From Mastigias papua (lineage: Eukaryota; Cnidaria; Scyphozoa; Rhizostomeae; Mastigiidae): a DNA stretch of 64,000 nt. Numbering within the stretch: the stretch's first letter is position 1; each line of letters begins with the position of its first letter. The translations under genes were made by a program, and so were the position numbers. Positions 1 to 17,700 of this stretch are shown here, piece by piece. The notes below the pieces were generated by a model. That model saw only the letters and a list, made by a program, of their open reading frames with translations, did no database searches and was not told where the DNA came from. Location: assembly GCA_964019165.1 (NCBI GenBank), contig OZ025273.1:2066501-2130500 (forward strand), written 5' to 3'.

Positions 1-162
1 CAGAATCAAATTTGTTTTTCTTCAGTCTCCAATTTGGCCTTTCTACCACCCATCTACTCAATGTACAGTATTATGATTTAGCAAATTTTCCTCTCCCAGT
101 GTATTGCAGGCTCCCATGTATTATGATTGGGAGATTATACATAATCTATTTGACCCTTTTAG

Positions 163-2465
<2,303 letters not shown>

Positions 2466-2717
2466 TAGCTGAAGTAATGTCTACTTTTTTATTTCTACTG
2501 GTAATATTTGTTATCAAGATTGAATCAAACAGTGTAAAAAGCAATTCATAATTTTCAATGTCTGCATAGGTTTATGAATCGTAATGGTATTTAGGTACTC
2601 TTTTTATTCGCTGCCAAGGAAATTAGCACGGACATCTGCCAGTTTCTGTAACCAGTTCTGCTTGAAAGGTGCGTTGTGCTGTTGAAATTGCTTCGTATTT
2701 CTAATTTGAAGAATCAA

Positions 2718-5700
2718 TCAAGTCACTATGTACCAAAAAGATAGCATAGCAAGTACCATATTTGATGTGCATTTCAATAATCCGCCTGGAAAAGAAAGTC
2801 AGTTAGCTATCAAAGACGACATTGCAAAATTAGGCTTCCTGAACGACTGTGTTATCTACGTAGATGTAAATTGTATGTTTCTTGTTTACGACAGAAATTT
2901 GCGTCTTGTTGAAAAGGCATGGTTCGTAGCTGAGCTTGTTTTAGTTAATCTTTGCATATGAAAACAAAAACTGTCTCAGAGCAAGTTGAAGGAGCTCAGT
3001 CCCGAATGGTTACACTCTGGTAGTTGGTAGGTTTGGAGAGCATTTATATAATAGGTCAGTAATTGGGGTGAAAAAGTCGATAGAATTAGAGCATTCAGGG
3101 AGACCGGAAGGAATAAAAAGCAAGGGGGCAATGTTTTCCAAAGGGGCAATGTTTCATCATGATCAACACCCTTATTACCATAACCATCATAATAATGAGA
3201 ATATTGTTGGTCCCAGAAATAGTTGTAGAATATCAACATATAATTTTTACCGCACAGTTTTAATTCTTGGTTTTATAAACGTTGGGTAATTTTAGCTTTA
3301 ACTGAACAGAAATGCTAGTGCAGAAGTCTGGAGGTGCTTAAAATTAATGCTCTCGGGCTTTACTAAAGACCTCCTAAGGCCAGGTCAAAAGTGTTCAAGT
3401 GCTAAAAAGAGTACTTATGCCCCTTGCCCCCAATGAAAGGTAGGATGGGGTCCGTGCCCCCTCTGCCCAACTCTCCGGCGTTCCTGAGAACATTGGTATG
3501 GCAGAAGGTTGGTAAGGTAAGTGTCTTATGTATATGTGACAGGAAGGTATATAGAATAGTGGGGTTTGAGCTTATGTTAATTGTGTCATATATGTGATCA
3601 CCTCATGATAAACAACTTACAGCCAGATTGATCTTTCTCTTTCTCAATCGCTCCGAGTTGTACAAGATAGAAGTTCGAAACCGTGGACGGCCTAACTATC
3701 ACATTTTCAACACTGCGAGTGGTTCGTTTCATGTTGTTCCCGTTGCAGCCAGAGTGACACCTGCTGTCATTAGTGGAAGAATGGCACAAGAACACAATGC
3801 AGTGAACATAGGCCTTTGTTTTGTTAGCCAACAAATCCGATGCCACTGCGCTAAACCGTTGTTTGGCATGTGAAGTTTTATGAAACTGAACATTACTGTC
3901 TACATTGCATCTGGAAAAAAGATAATTCTGTTTAGCACTCAGAATTCATCAACGATTGCAGACACATGTATTAACAATCACATCAAGAAGATTTACTAAA
4001 CCTTTTAGCAAACAAGCTCGTAAGAAACTGGATCGTTTCTTACAAGTGACTAATGTAATGAAACTTCGGTTCCCGTCGTTTCACATAACAATTAGGCCTG
4101 TTTTCATGAAAGGATTCGTGATCAAAACTGTTTACTCAAAATGTGTATGAATATAGTTAACTCCATATGAGTTTTCATACTCCTTCAATAGACTTATATA
4201 TTTGTGTAAAGGCCTTTCTATAAAAGATGTTTCCACGCTCTGGTCCTCATCAGTTTTTGATATCTTTGACGATGAAACGCTGAGAACTGTGCTCCAAAAG
4301 ATGGAATGTTCAATAGAACAGCTCTATCAATGTGGTAACTTTTTCTACTGCCACATGTGGCATTTTGATATAGTTCCATTCATTTTTGCTGTTCATAACG
4401 TTTCTCTTTCCGTTTCTATTTACCTTCACTGCCTCTCAGACTTGCCGTAACATTGTATCATTTTTGAATTGACCCGTAACCGACATTCAAAATCGTTATA
4501 TACAATGAAAGAAACGCCTGTAGATCTAGCTTACAGTAACCCCTGCATAAGGATTAACACCTTAGCGTGAGCATAGCCGCCAAATGGTTGAGAACTCTGA
4601 TTAGATCTATCTTCTCCCAGGCTAATTAACCAATCATCATGCGGCATTCTGACCACACGAGCTCCACAGCTAAATTTGGGCCAATTCGGCATGATGATTG
4701 GTCACTTAGGTAGGAAATAGGCCTTGTCAGAGCTCCCAAACACATGTTGGCTTTGCTCTGGCTGCTTACCTCTCGCTGATAAATGTATATTTTTTTGTAT
4801 GATTCGAATCTTCGACAGGAGTAGAATAACATCGATCAATTAGAATAAGAAAATCACTGGACGCAGTGGTTCTTGCTTCAAAATACAATCGATCACCCAG
4901 ACGCACAAATACTGGAAATTTGTCATGCTTTTGTGCGTAATTTCCGTTGATGAACATGTCCAGAAAGAGATCAAATTGCCCAAATCCCGCTAAAAATTTT
5001 CAAAAACTCACGATTAGTTTCAACGAGTAATGAGAAGTCTTATTTAGTTGGAATTTGATACGAAGCTATAGGACAGGAGAAACCTGTTGGAAAGAAATAA
5101 ATTTGAACAACTGACTGTTAAGCTAGTATTACACGGCATAACTTTTTTGTAACTTGTCTTGCAACGTCATTGCGATACAAGTTGCATATCGACTGCCTTG
5201 TGTAACATGCCACTTCTGTGCTATGCAACGCGGTCTTCTTGCCCCCGTTGGTAATGGCTGTCTGAAGTAGAACTCTGTTCTACTTTTTGCAACGACTGCC
5301 AACATTTTTACAGCCATTGCACTATAACATCGATCATTGCAACTTGCAGCATAATCTTAAACTAAGCGCATGCACAGTATATTTTCATTACTAAAAGTAT
5401 CGTCAGACCGTTGCAAGTCGCAAAAATTGTTGCTACGTGCAAAACTCCAAACAAATATGGTCTGTAATCCCTTTATTAACCATTGCGAAGCAAGTTTCCG
5501 TGAAAAAAACTGTACCCTGTAACATTAGCTCTGTCTGCTGTCGACCACCCCAAAACCAAAATGCCTGTAGTCAATTCAATTTTCTATATTTTTCAAGTTT
5601 TATAGCCCCTAGGCAAAGAGAACCCTATTATAGAGGGAAGGAACCATTTGTATTCCTTTGAATGAAATCTCTATCTTAATATAAAACTACTTGCTTTCAC

Positions 5701-8700
5701 TTCGCTCCATTATTTGATGCGAAAGGAATCTGGAAAATTCATTTCGCATTTTAAACCCATTCATCTCATTGCAAAAGATTATTTAACAGTATTCCTGAGC
5801 AGTGGTGGTCGTTAGGGGGACCAAGTGTCCACCCAGAAGTAGATTCAACTGCAATTTTGTAAATAATGGTACGATTCTTGGAAGTAAAATATGGATAGTC
5901 GGCAAATCTATTTGCACAAAAGTCAGTCAATCTACCGCCCATTCGCTAATACGTATCTGTCTCAGTGCCTACCGTATTTCTTCGATTATAAGCCGCGGCT
6001 TACATTTTACAGTATATTTGGAATGTTTTGGTGCGACTTATAATTAACGGTGGCTTATAATCAAGGGCGACTCATAATCGAAGAAATATGGTAAGTATCA
6101 TTAAGAAAAATGATAGCAAATCTAGAGTGCCGCTGCACGTATGGGTTATGCTGATTCCTAGATTAGACTATGCAATAAGGGGTCAGTCAATTATAACTCT
6201 GGGTATCTGGGCGGGTTAGAATTTACAAAATGCTCAAGAGTGTTATATCCTTTCAATTTGTGTCACGGAAGTTTCATACTCCCATTGAGAAATATGTGAA
6301 AAGTTTGACGACCCAGTTGCTATCCACCCTGCAAGGATTTCAGGGTAGATTTCTTCATTGCTGCTTCTTACAGTAGCAAATGTCATTTCCATCTACTTGA
6401 AAAGATCACCTATAAAAAATATGTTCTGTAAAAGTACTTGCTGGGAAATATTGCGAGAGAAACCTTTGTACATAAGGAAATATCATTCTTTGTGAGATTT
6501 CTCTGTATCCGGCATAGAAAAGTTTTCATAAAACAGTTGACTCAAGCTTGAAACTTAATTTGAGCAAATAGCTGTGATGAATGCTAATAAAACCACTGCA
6601 ATAACACAGTATACCACATAGAACTCAAATCAGAGAAAAACTGCTATTGATGAAACTCTGACTACTAGATAGGTATTAATACAGTGATCAATATATTTCC
6701 GCAAGTCAATGAGCTGATTTTCTTCATATTTTTTCTTAAAGGATTTCATATACCCCTCAAAAACTCTTTACAAAGTTCCATGCCCCAAATTTTCTTGGAA
6801 AAGTTTTCATACCCCCCAATTCTAGCCCGGCCTGGTACCCAGAGTTATAAATGACTTACCCATAAGTCATAGAGTAGGGGGTTAGTCCATGGAACCTCAT
6901 TAAAACTACTTGCAAATCTACCCAATGTTTTAACTCAGTTGCACGTGCCAATCGAACAGTTTTGCAATTCAATTTCAACAGACAATCTATCAGTTATGCA
7001 ATTCAATTGCAAGTATCAATCCAACAATTTTGCAATTCAGTCTACAATACAAATTTTTCCTACTTATTCAATGTAAGTACTATTGGCACTGAGATCTACA
7101 TCACTTCAAAACAATACTCAAATGACTTCTTGATTCAAAAGCTAACTGCTCTTCCTGCTTACGGCTAGTACATGTTTTTCCTATAAGAAAACCGCTTTTC
7201 TGTCTGAGCCCTCAATTTTCTTAACTCTTCCCGAAATTGAGCCTGAGATTTTCTTAAGATTCTCTTAATTTTTATTGAAGTAAACTGGATAAAAGAGGTT
7301 ACCATTATTTGCTACAAAAAGTTGGATCTTTGACCAAGATTATCAAAGAAAAGCTTCGATCTTTGTAAAAGAGCTCGCAAAAAATAAGCTAATATCGATT
7401 TCTGGTACGCAAAAACTTTTGAACTTGAGCCTCGTGATTTTCCTAACATTTTCTTAAGATTTTGGCATTTTGAGCCTCATTTTCTTATAAACTTTTTTCT
7501 TATAAAAAACGTGTATATAAACAAAGCCAATACTGAATATGATAATTGGACATAAGGGTTTTTAAACTTACGTTCCGTGGCATTGACTTCATTGGCCAGT
7601 CCATGTCCTCTGCTCTGAGCGAAAGCGCTAGCCGGGAACATGCACGTGACCTTTATAAACATATCCGGCTGACGAGATATGAGCCCATTATGCTGCCCTT
7701 TCATCTCCAATTGATTTTCATAGATGATCTTATCACCGACTGTTCTCGATGTTGTTCCACATGCATCAATTTTTGTGCCTATGATTATTTTATCTGATTC
7801 GTAAGTAGCCATACAGCCCGACGATCGCAGTGTTATTGAGGAATATTTTGTTACGTTGTAACGCACACTATTTAGATAGATTTGTATGTAATTTGAACTG
7901 CAGTAGACCTTAATTCCATAATCTAAGAAAAATAGAGATTAATCAGCTAGATTTCGCTTAACATGACACCACCATTAATATCATATAATGTCAGCGATAT
8001 AATGGAATGAAGATACAATTTCAAAATCAACAATTTGTTTGACGGGTACGTTTGCATTTTACGTCGTATCCTGATTGCCATTTTCCACAAAATTGATACA
8101 GTCTCCTTCTGACTTGAACCAAAATGAGTTTGACTGAATATTTCATCGTCAGTGGATGACCCGATTTTATATGAGATAAAAACATGTTTAATCCTAAAGG
8201 GTTGAGCTGTAAATACATCTCAAGAAGTTCGAGACTAGAGGTACAAACATGTATTGTAACCATATAATAAGAAGAGCTAGGTTAATTGTTGTTTGTTTGG
8301 TTGTTCTTTATCTATCGTACTCATTCTTCTTGTTGCTTTTAAGCAGTTTTAGCTTTACCCATGTTATGTTAACGTTTTATGTTATTCTTCAATAGCCGTT
8401 GTTCCCTATGCAATGTAAATTGTACGTAGGCTATTGGTAGAACTGGAAATCTGAAATCTGAATCTGAAATCAAATAACATAAATCGGAGCAAAAAGCAGA
8501 AATCATGTCAAAGTAGCATATATGGTAATTTCGCCACTCAATAATAGTTTACCAAAACAATACAAACATGACAATTAGTCCACTGGTCCTTCTCCCGAAA
8601 GGAGTAGTTATCAGCACTTTCACCACTAACCAGGAGTTTATAGCCCGTATTTTTTTCAAAGGCAGTTTTCCATTTGTGCCAATTTCGTCGTTCGACCCGT

Positions 8701-11700
8701 ATGATCGCTCGAAAGCAGTGGCAAGACTGATCTCCACTTGTTCGCGCGACTCAGCGACCAACGTCCTAGGCATGCGTGGTATGATTATTAAGCAATTTGA
8801 TTGATCTTGCTCTTGCTGTGCGCAAAAAAGTAGAAGTCAATCCAACTACCAAAATCAGTCGCGCGATCGAAGATGACAAGGGAATCTCCATCATTGAAAC
8901 AAACCACGCATGCCCAGAGAGCTAATTGCACGGTCGCACGACCATTTTCGCACAAGTAGAAACCCTTCTTTTAAAAAAAAGGAAGATTTTTAATCAGCTT
9001 TCTGAGTACACAGCAAACGCCACGACACAAAGATTACCTTCCTTGCCGCAATATCTAGCGTTGCAAGTGGGCACCGCATCCAAGTAATACACGTAAAATG
9101 AGCCACAGTTGGCGATTTTTGTCTCCCTTGTGTACGAGCAATCACAATTGTCCGGGGTTGAGAAGCAAACACTCCGATTAACAACTCCCTCCTGTGATGA
9201 TGGCAGAACCAGATCTTTGAGCCAACCTTTGTAATATGAACCGCAACCATTCACATAACCAGATGACTCTTTTGGGCAAGAATTCAGCATTTCCTTCCCA
9301 GCGGCACCCGCGAACCGATACCAACCAAGCAGGGGCATGTCACACCGGTAGCTACTCCAGTCATTATATGCGACAGAACGGTCCCCAGTTGAAAGGTACG
9401 TATAATTTGTGCATGCGTCTGTTGTTGTGTATGGCCTGTAATTTGGGCTTCGCGCCGGTGGTACTGCTTGTGGTACTAACGCTGGCATTCTAGCCGGGAT
9501 TGAATTGACAAGAGTGCACTTTACTTTCGGCCTCTCTTTGAAGTTTGAATCTGAAACACCAAATTATTGGGCTGCAAACAATTGAACTTCAAAACACCAT
9601 GGTAACGATATACAGTCACTGCATACGTAGGTAAATACAATATATGGGAAATTTATCACTACCCATTTCCACGAACTAGGGGGCTGTAAAGAAACACCAT
9701 CGGACCACGGCCTCTATTTTCGCTTTTAGGGAGTGGTCATTATTTATGACCGGGGTGGGGACTGAAGATAAAATGGTGGGGTAACTGAAAAAAATACGCA
9801 CTGAAATGTGGGGTAGAAGAATAATTTTTGACGACAGGGGTAGTGTAAAAACATATACCATATTTAAGCATAAATGCACCTTTGTTTTACTATTTTCCTT
9901 TGGTAGGGTAAAGAAAATTTGACTTACTCAAATAGTGGGGTAAAATTATTTTGAGGGCACAAAATACTTTCTCTTCAGTCCCCACCCCGGCCATAAGTAA
10001 TGACCGCTCCCTTAATGCGAGCGATACCAGATTTCTCCAAGGGTAATTGAATGATCATTGATAAGTGATTGGTATTGGTGTTGCAATTGATAAACAATCT
10101 ATATATCTCTTTTCCGAAGCGAAGAGCGATGACTGAAAGCTTATCGGGGGCAAATGGCAAAATTGCCTTCGGCAAGTGAAACCGTTTTGTCAAAAAAGCG
10201 ATGGAAAATCGCTCATTCAAGCCTTAGCCATATTGTCCTTGTGTCCATCACTCTTTTAAGTTATATTTTCTGTATCTTCAGATTACCAATGCAAAGCGTC
10301 ATAAATCAAGAGGTATTTAGATGTTAAAAAATTCAACTCAGCGCAAAACCATAGGGTACAAGTCTTCTAATGATAGAAAAAACTGAAAGTCATTTACGAC
10401 ATAGAAGCACCAGTACATAAGATTTAATTTCTGCAGCTTTCAGGTCTGTAGATAAGGCTTCAACCGTTTAGCCCCCTCAGAGTCTTGAATAAAAAATGCT
10501 TACAGATCCAAAATTTTATAAAAAAGTGGGTGACGTCTTTCTTTTAAGATGAAAACTTAGCGTATATCATTAGCAAATATGTTACTTTTTGTTAGTTTCG
10601 ATGGACTACTGTCGATAAATAGACATATCCTATCTACAAATCCACAGTTTCCCCAATTACAGACCCAGAGCTTCGATTTGTACCTCCGCAGAATGAGTCA
10701 GACCTACGCTTATTTTGGGGCCTCCTCCCTTGTGCAGTAAACATTGATCAATGAAATAAATACTGCATCAAGTTCAGCTAAGAAACAACATAGATGCTTT
10801 ACAGTAACAAGTGAGAATACAAACTATCAGCAACAGCTTCTATCGAACATATCTTTTACTGACTTTGAAAGAAGTATGTTCATTAAACGCATGAAATCAG
10901 ATACAACACGAACAGATGCAGAGAGCACAAACATGTTTACCTTTGATCTCGATCAAAAACTGAAGAGATACACTGTGAAATTTGACTTTCTTCTCGGGGG
11001 TCGCAAAATCCTCGAGCACTATTGCCACAGGGTATTTGCCAGGCTGGTAAACACTTCCATCGACTTCCAAAGAGCACTGACTCTAAAACAGGACAATTGG
11101 TGCTTGCATAATCCAATGCATTATACAATAAATACAGCGTGGATATTAGGTACAGTTACAAAGATTGTGGCACTACTACAAAAATCACACCACAGTGCTG
11201 GTAATAATGATGGATGGTGAGAGGAATTTTGGGAAAGCTGTGGTCTTTTTCTGTGATTGGAGAGGTACCGAAAGCTCCAAACCTTGGCAGGAGTGCTGAG
11301 AGGAGGGCAGGGAACAGAGTGCCCTCAATTTGAGAGGGACCCAAAAGCTATGAAATGACTCTTTAGCGATGGCGATAACTTTCAAATGTCATAATGACAC
11401 TATCAGGGGCCTCGGTCTCAATCAGAGCAACATTAAGATTTTCGTGCGTAGAGTTACAATTTTCTATAAGCACAATTGACATCCTCAGAAAAAGTTGAAT
11501 AATATTTCAACGAAATTATTTCCCCATGCAACTGGGCTGTGGAGTAGACAACTGAGCATTCCTGACTCTAGCTACCCTCCTTTGAAATCTCCCTTCAATT
11601 ACAAATATCTAACATTTGAAATCGATCAACGCCAAAAGAATCAAAGGGAAAATAAGTCATACTAAAGAGGGGCATGATGAAATAGAGGGTATGGAGTATC

Positions 11701-14700
11701 AAGCCCCCCATACACATATTCTGCAGAAGCTGTCGGAAATTTATGGCCTTGTCCGTATTTTACTATCTTGTCAGTTAAATTTAGCATAACGAACATAGGT
11801 GTCGGTAAAGTTCCAGTGAAGTGATTACCTCTGAGAGAGTCCCAAGCCTTGCACCAAAAATTCCTCCACCTTCATCATATGTGTTCGCCCATCTGCAGTA
11901 TACAGGGTCATTATCAACATCATAAAATGGAAATTTGATGACAATCTTCTTATTCTGGGCAACAGCTACCTCCGGGATGTACTTCAGTTGTACGGGGCTG
12001 TTCAAGAGTGGACGTGTTCCGTTGACAAAATATATGATAATGTCTTGATTCACTGCTGAACTCCCATAAGATTTCATATCAGGGTTCCAGCAGCAGCTTG
12101 AATACCTGCGCAAAATCCAGCGAAGACAAAAATATACAAGAGAAAAAACTCAGAGACATGAAATTCATCAGGAGCGTGAAGTACACCAGAGACTCAAAAT
12201 CCAAAATCAATGATTTCCCAAACGTGTCAGATCTTCATATCAAGTTTAAAACTTGCAATGAAGGTGCACGTACCGTGTGCAAAGCAGCACGTATGCATAA
12301 CTATACTTCTTCTCGCTTAATCTTTGCAAAATTACTTTGGTTACTTATTAACTTGTTCCCTCCCTACCATCGTTTAAATTTTGTCATCAAAACTTAGCTA
12401 ACTCAGGTAAACAAACTAGAGACTGCCATATGCCAGAGAGCTTTGTCAAATGCACTATACCTGGAACATGACGGAATCTGGTATTGCATATGTTTTATTA
12501 TAATGAAAAGGATAAAATAGCATAAAATAACACAAATATAATACGATATAGCATAACAAAATATAAAAAAATATAATAAACTATAATATAATGCAATATA
12601 ATATAACATAATATAACATAAAATTGCATCATATGGTATGATAGGATACAATATATTATATATTATATTTTGCTATTTTATAGCATAATATAATATAGTA
12701 TTATATAATATAATAGCACTTTATAACACAAACTAATATAATATAAAAAGTAGCTGAATATAACATAATTTGATAGGATAGGATATATAGCCTAATATAA
12801 CATAATGTAGTACAAAAGAACATAATATCATATAATATAATATGATATGATATAATATAAATAATACCATACAACATATTATAATATGATAAAACATGAT
12901 ATGATATAACATAACAAAATATAATATAACTTAATTCGTGAAAATTTTGCGCACATCAAATTTTCGCGCAGAAGTGGTTGCGTGAAAATACTTAATTTTC
13001 GCGCACTTTGCTGCGCAAAAATTTGACTGCACGAAATACTTCCTTCCAGAAGGTGCGCAAGATTGGATAAAAATCAAGAAGTATAGTTTGATAATGTTTC
13101 TTTCCGAAAACAACAAGTAAGCACAATCGTCCATTTTCATTTCATTTTCATTTTATCAATATTTACACACGATATACCTTTCAGCATTCAAAACAAAATA
13201 AACAAATAACCTATTCACAACATTTGTCTAAAGGAATAGGTAAATAAATAAATAAGTAAATAAACTGCTGCTCTACCAAGTGGTCGTGTTTGGGTCCTCT
13301 GATAGGTTCAAAAGATATTCTCTAAAACCTGTTCTAAAACGAGTGATTGATTCTTCTTCTCGAATTTCGTTAGGGATATTATTCCAGTTTTTGACACCAG
13401 AGAAGTAGAAACTTCGCTTTGCATATTCTAACCTAACTTTGGGAATTTGCAGATCTCCACTGTTTCTGGTCCTATAATCTGAAATCATGGATCTCTCAGT
13501 GAACTTATGGCGAAGATTTTCGGGACAGAGGTCATGCAAGATCCAATATGTCATAACTCCTGTCTCAAAGGAGATCAATGACTTAACAGTGAGCCATTGG
13601 CAAGTCCATCCGTCCTTTTACCTGGCATTCGCTATTAGCTCCTTTGCCCTTGTCTGTAGTCGTTGAAGTTGGGATAGTCTGGTGTTGGAAAGAGCACTCC
13701 AAACAATGTTGCCATAGCGAAGATGGCTTTCAAAGAGAGCTTTGTAAACTTGATCAAGTTTCCTTTGCGGAAGGATGTTGTTCAGCTTTCTTAGGGAGCT
13801 CAAGCCTCCTTTCAGCTTGTTTTTGATAGTTTTGTACTGCTCTTTCCAATTAAGACTCTCGTCGATGTTGTTCCCTAAGTATTTTGTTTTTTCAACCCTT
13901 TTGATAACTTCATTATTGAGGACAAGATCTGACAAATCAGTATTTACTTTGTTTAGTTGTCGCCTATGGTCTATAACCATATATTCACTTTTGCTGGTAT
14001 TCAAACTAAGTTTGTTGATCCTCATCCAATTCGATATATTTTCCAGCTCGTTTTTCAGATCTGTTAGAAGTTCATTCAGGTTTTCTGACGCGATATTCAC
14101 ACATGTATCATCAGCATACATATTTGGGACCGTGCTTTTTAGACAATTGTCAAAATCATTAATGTATAATATAAAGAGTAAAGGTCCCAAACACGAGCCT
14201 TGTGGAATACCACACCTAATGCTGCTTTTACTAGAAGTGGAACCGTCAAAATAACAGAACTGCTCCCTATTGGTCAGATAAGAAGTGAACCAGCTGTGGG
14301 AGGTACCCTCAGCACCATACTCTCGCAACTTCGACATAAGGATTTTATGGTCAACTGTATCGAATGCCTTTTTGAGATCAAGAAATATACTCATGTTTAT
14401 TTTCCCCTCATCAGAGTTCTTGAACCATGGGTCTATAACATTCAGAAGACATGTCATTGTGCTGTGCAGTTTTTGAAACGCAAACTGGTTCAAACAAAGC
14501 CTGTTTTGTCCCTTTAGAAACTCCATTAGTTGGTCGTGTACAATCTTTTCTAAAATTCTTGATACAGCAGATAACACAGAAATGGGTCGGTAATTGTTTA
14601 CATCTATTTTCGAGCCCGCCTTATGGATAGGTGTTACTCTGGCTAATTTCCAGATTTGGGGGAATATCCCCCTTTCTAAAGATGCATTGTATATCAGTGT

Positions 14701-17700
14701 CAGTGGCTTCGACACTATGTTTATGGCATCTTTCAGTATTTGGACGGGGATTCTATCGGCACCAGGAGCCTTAGAATTATTCAGAGCGTTTATAGCACGT
14801 CTACATACCCTACACTTACTGTCTGTAGTCCAAATTTGGCTCCACTAGCTTTTTTTGCAAGGTACTTAAGAGGGTCATCGGAAGGCCGACTTTCTATTTT
14901 CCCCGCTAGCTTAGGTCCAACTGTTGTAAAATGTTTGTTGAAAGCTTCTGAAATTTGTGAAGACGATTTTAGTTCTATGCCTTCAAAGAGGATGCTTTGA
15001 GTTACAGTGTTATTTGAGTTATTATGTAAAACCTTATTTATTGTTTTCCACATAGCTTTCGGATTGTTTTGGGTTTCATTAATAAGGTTATGGTAATATT
15101 CCTGTATCCTGGCACGAAGTTCAGAGGTGACTTTGCTCCGCAATTTCTTATAGTCTGACCAATAGGAAACATCATTCTCGGATCTCTTTTTAGCTAAATC
15201 ACGTTCCTTTATCAGGCTTTCTATTTCGGCTGTAATCCAAGGAGCGTGATGGCTAGTTATTTTTCTACGCTTTAGCGGGGCATGCACCTCTAGAAGAGAG
15301 GAGATAACACTGTTAAAGATCGAGGCCATGAGATCAGGGTCATCATTAGTTGGGGCAAGAGTCTCGTTCCAGTCAACGGCTGACAACTCGTCCAGGAATA
15401 GCTGCTTATCATAGTTTCCAACGCTATGTGTTTCAACTAGTTTTACTTGCTTATCTAAAATTCTCTTTGCATTTATTTTCCTTACTGCAAAGATAAGTTA
15501 GTGATCGACCATTCCTAATTTTAGCACGCTCGCTCTCAGAATGTAATTTGGGCGATTTGTGGCAAAATGATCTATCAAAGTCTTGCAACTATGTTAAACG
15601 CCATCTTTCTCTAGCGTAGCTACCCTAGTATAATCATGTATTTGCTGTTTAAATTGGAACTCAGAATAAATTGATTTTATGCTTTTGGTGTACCCATCCT
15701 TGCAATTTTTTAGATCACAGTTAGTGTCACCAATTAAGACAATCTCTTTACCTTCTGCATCTACAGCAGATAGTAAGTTCCAAGTTCCTTAATGCCTCGA
15801 AACTCCCCCTGTCATTGCCAGGGGTTGGGGGCCTGTACCAACAAATAACTATAAGATTTCTGGCATGAAAGGGGGTGATCTCCACGGCTACGAACTCCAA
15901 CAGTGGATCATCAATATCATATCTACGATTATGGCTAATGCTCCATTGTACATAGATATCTATAATCACTGACTTTTGTGTTCCATAGACTTTCCTCTGT
16001 CGTATTTTCTTTTTCATGTGTTTGTCTTGGCTGATATGAAACAACTTCCTCAGCAAAGAATTCATCGCCACTAAATTCATCTTCGTCACTATCCTCACAT
16101 TTTAATGTACAGTCTAGCTCGTTGCAAAATCCACCAAAAATGTCTTCATTTCAGAAGAATCTCAATGCTACTAGGACTCCAAGCCCTCTATTCGGAATTG
16201 ATGAGACTGTTGATTGTGTATCTTGCACACGAGCTTCCAAAATTATACAATAATTCATAAAATAGCACTCTGACATTTTGTATGGTTTGCGTAAATCTAA
16301 AATCGATACACCCTACGAACTACAGTCATAGAAAACGATCTGCTTCTGCAAAAGGTGGCAAAGGTTTATGACAAATGTGAGGTATATTTATAAAAGTAAT
16401 ACCAGTATGTCATGCATCATTACCGATGTAGCCTCTGGCTTCTTTGAAGCATCTATTGATCACATGAAGGCCACGAAATTGGGGAATAATCAACTATTGA
16501 ATTTTAGCCATTTATTTAGTCTTACGATAACCCAGCACAAGGTAGCAAAACATCTTTTTCATATAACCTCGTCATCCGCAAATTATTTAATATATCAACA
16601 ATATAGTTTTCAAAGGATAAAAAATAGTAGACTGTAAGTAAAACCAAAAACGTAACCACAACTCCATCTATTATCTGCTATTTCTGAGACTGAATCTATG
16701 CCACAAAAGGGGTAGTGAAGCTCTTCAAACGCAGGACTTCGCAGCACAGTGATGAGAGAATAACAGTTTCTGAATAACGAGTACCAAGAATGAATGTTGA
16801 AGCTAGTCTATAGAGAGCATGAGTGAGGGTAGCAGAACACATGATATTAGACATCAAATGGTTGGGTGTGGACAGTGGAAGCTACGTAGATTAGGTGGCG
16901 TGAGGCAACAAACGATGCTTATAGCATGCATATCATTCCACACCTTTTTTGTAAGAAAAATTTATAAGAAAATGAGGCTCAAAATGCCAAAATATTAAGA
17001 AAATCACGAGGCTCAATTTCGAAAGGTCACTTTTTTACGTGCCAGAAATCGATATAAGCTCATTCTTTGCAAGCTCCTTTACAAAGATCGAAACCTTCTT
17101 TCATTACCAAGATCCAACTTTTTATAACAAATAATAATCTCCTCTTCTATCCAAAAAATTTAAGGAAATCTCAAGAAGATTTCAGTCTCAATTTCGGGAA
17201 AACTTAAGAAAATTGAGGCTCAGACAAAAAATGGCTTTCTTATAAAAAAACCGTGTATTCAAAAAAACCCCGACATTTTTCTGCAAATAATATCAATGAC
17301 AAGTAATAAGGCCATGAAAACTATTGAGTACACTGTGGACTTCACGTTCCTTTCTGTCTTTGTGGCGTATTCAGCAGTTACGGCAAAGAGACATTGTGCG
17401 TAGTGATACGGTTAAGTGCCTATAGTAATTTGATTACGTCATTGCAACAATCATGGCCTAAAAATTCCGAGCTCCTAGGAAGTGAGAACAGTTTCAGTTA
17501 ATCCACCCTAAACCAAAGGCTAGTGTTTTGGGGGTCTGCCTAACCGTTGTGGAGCATCGTCTATGGAGCATTACCGAAATATGCATGGAGTCTAATTATG
17601 GAATGATCCTACTGAAGGGCAGTAAAGTAGAAAGAACAACCCAACTGCATTACAAAGCGAAAGAAAACAGCGCAAAGTTAGGAGATCACGTGCTCCCAGT

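Noticed and set aside
2728..4450. Possible plus-strand exons (2728-2860, 3628-3873, 3965-4049, 4215-4340)
   Set aside because: The first two are antisense shadows of ZP-gene exons. The others have weak splice sites, no mutual phase agreement and no recognisable protein.
8568..8804. Overlapping open frames on both strands near 8.55-8.8 kb
   Set aside because: No similarity, splice context or composition signal; likely chance within an intron.
10744..11220. 158-codon plus-strand open frame
   Set aside because: It overlaps exon 4 of the ZP gene on the other strand; the minus-strand reading has the conserved pattern ending in VSLQFL.
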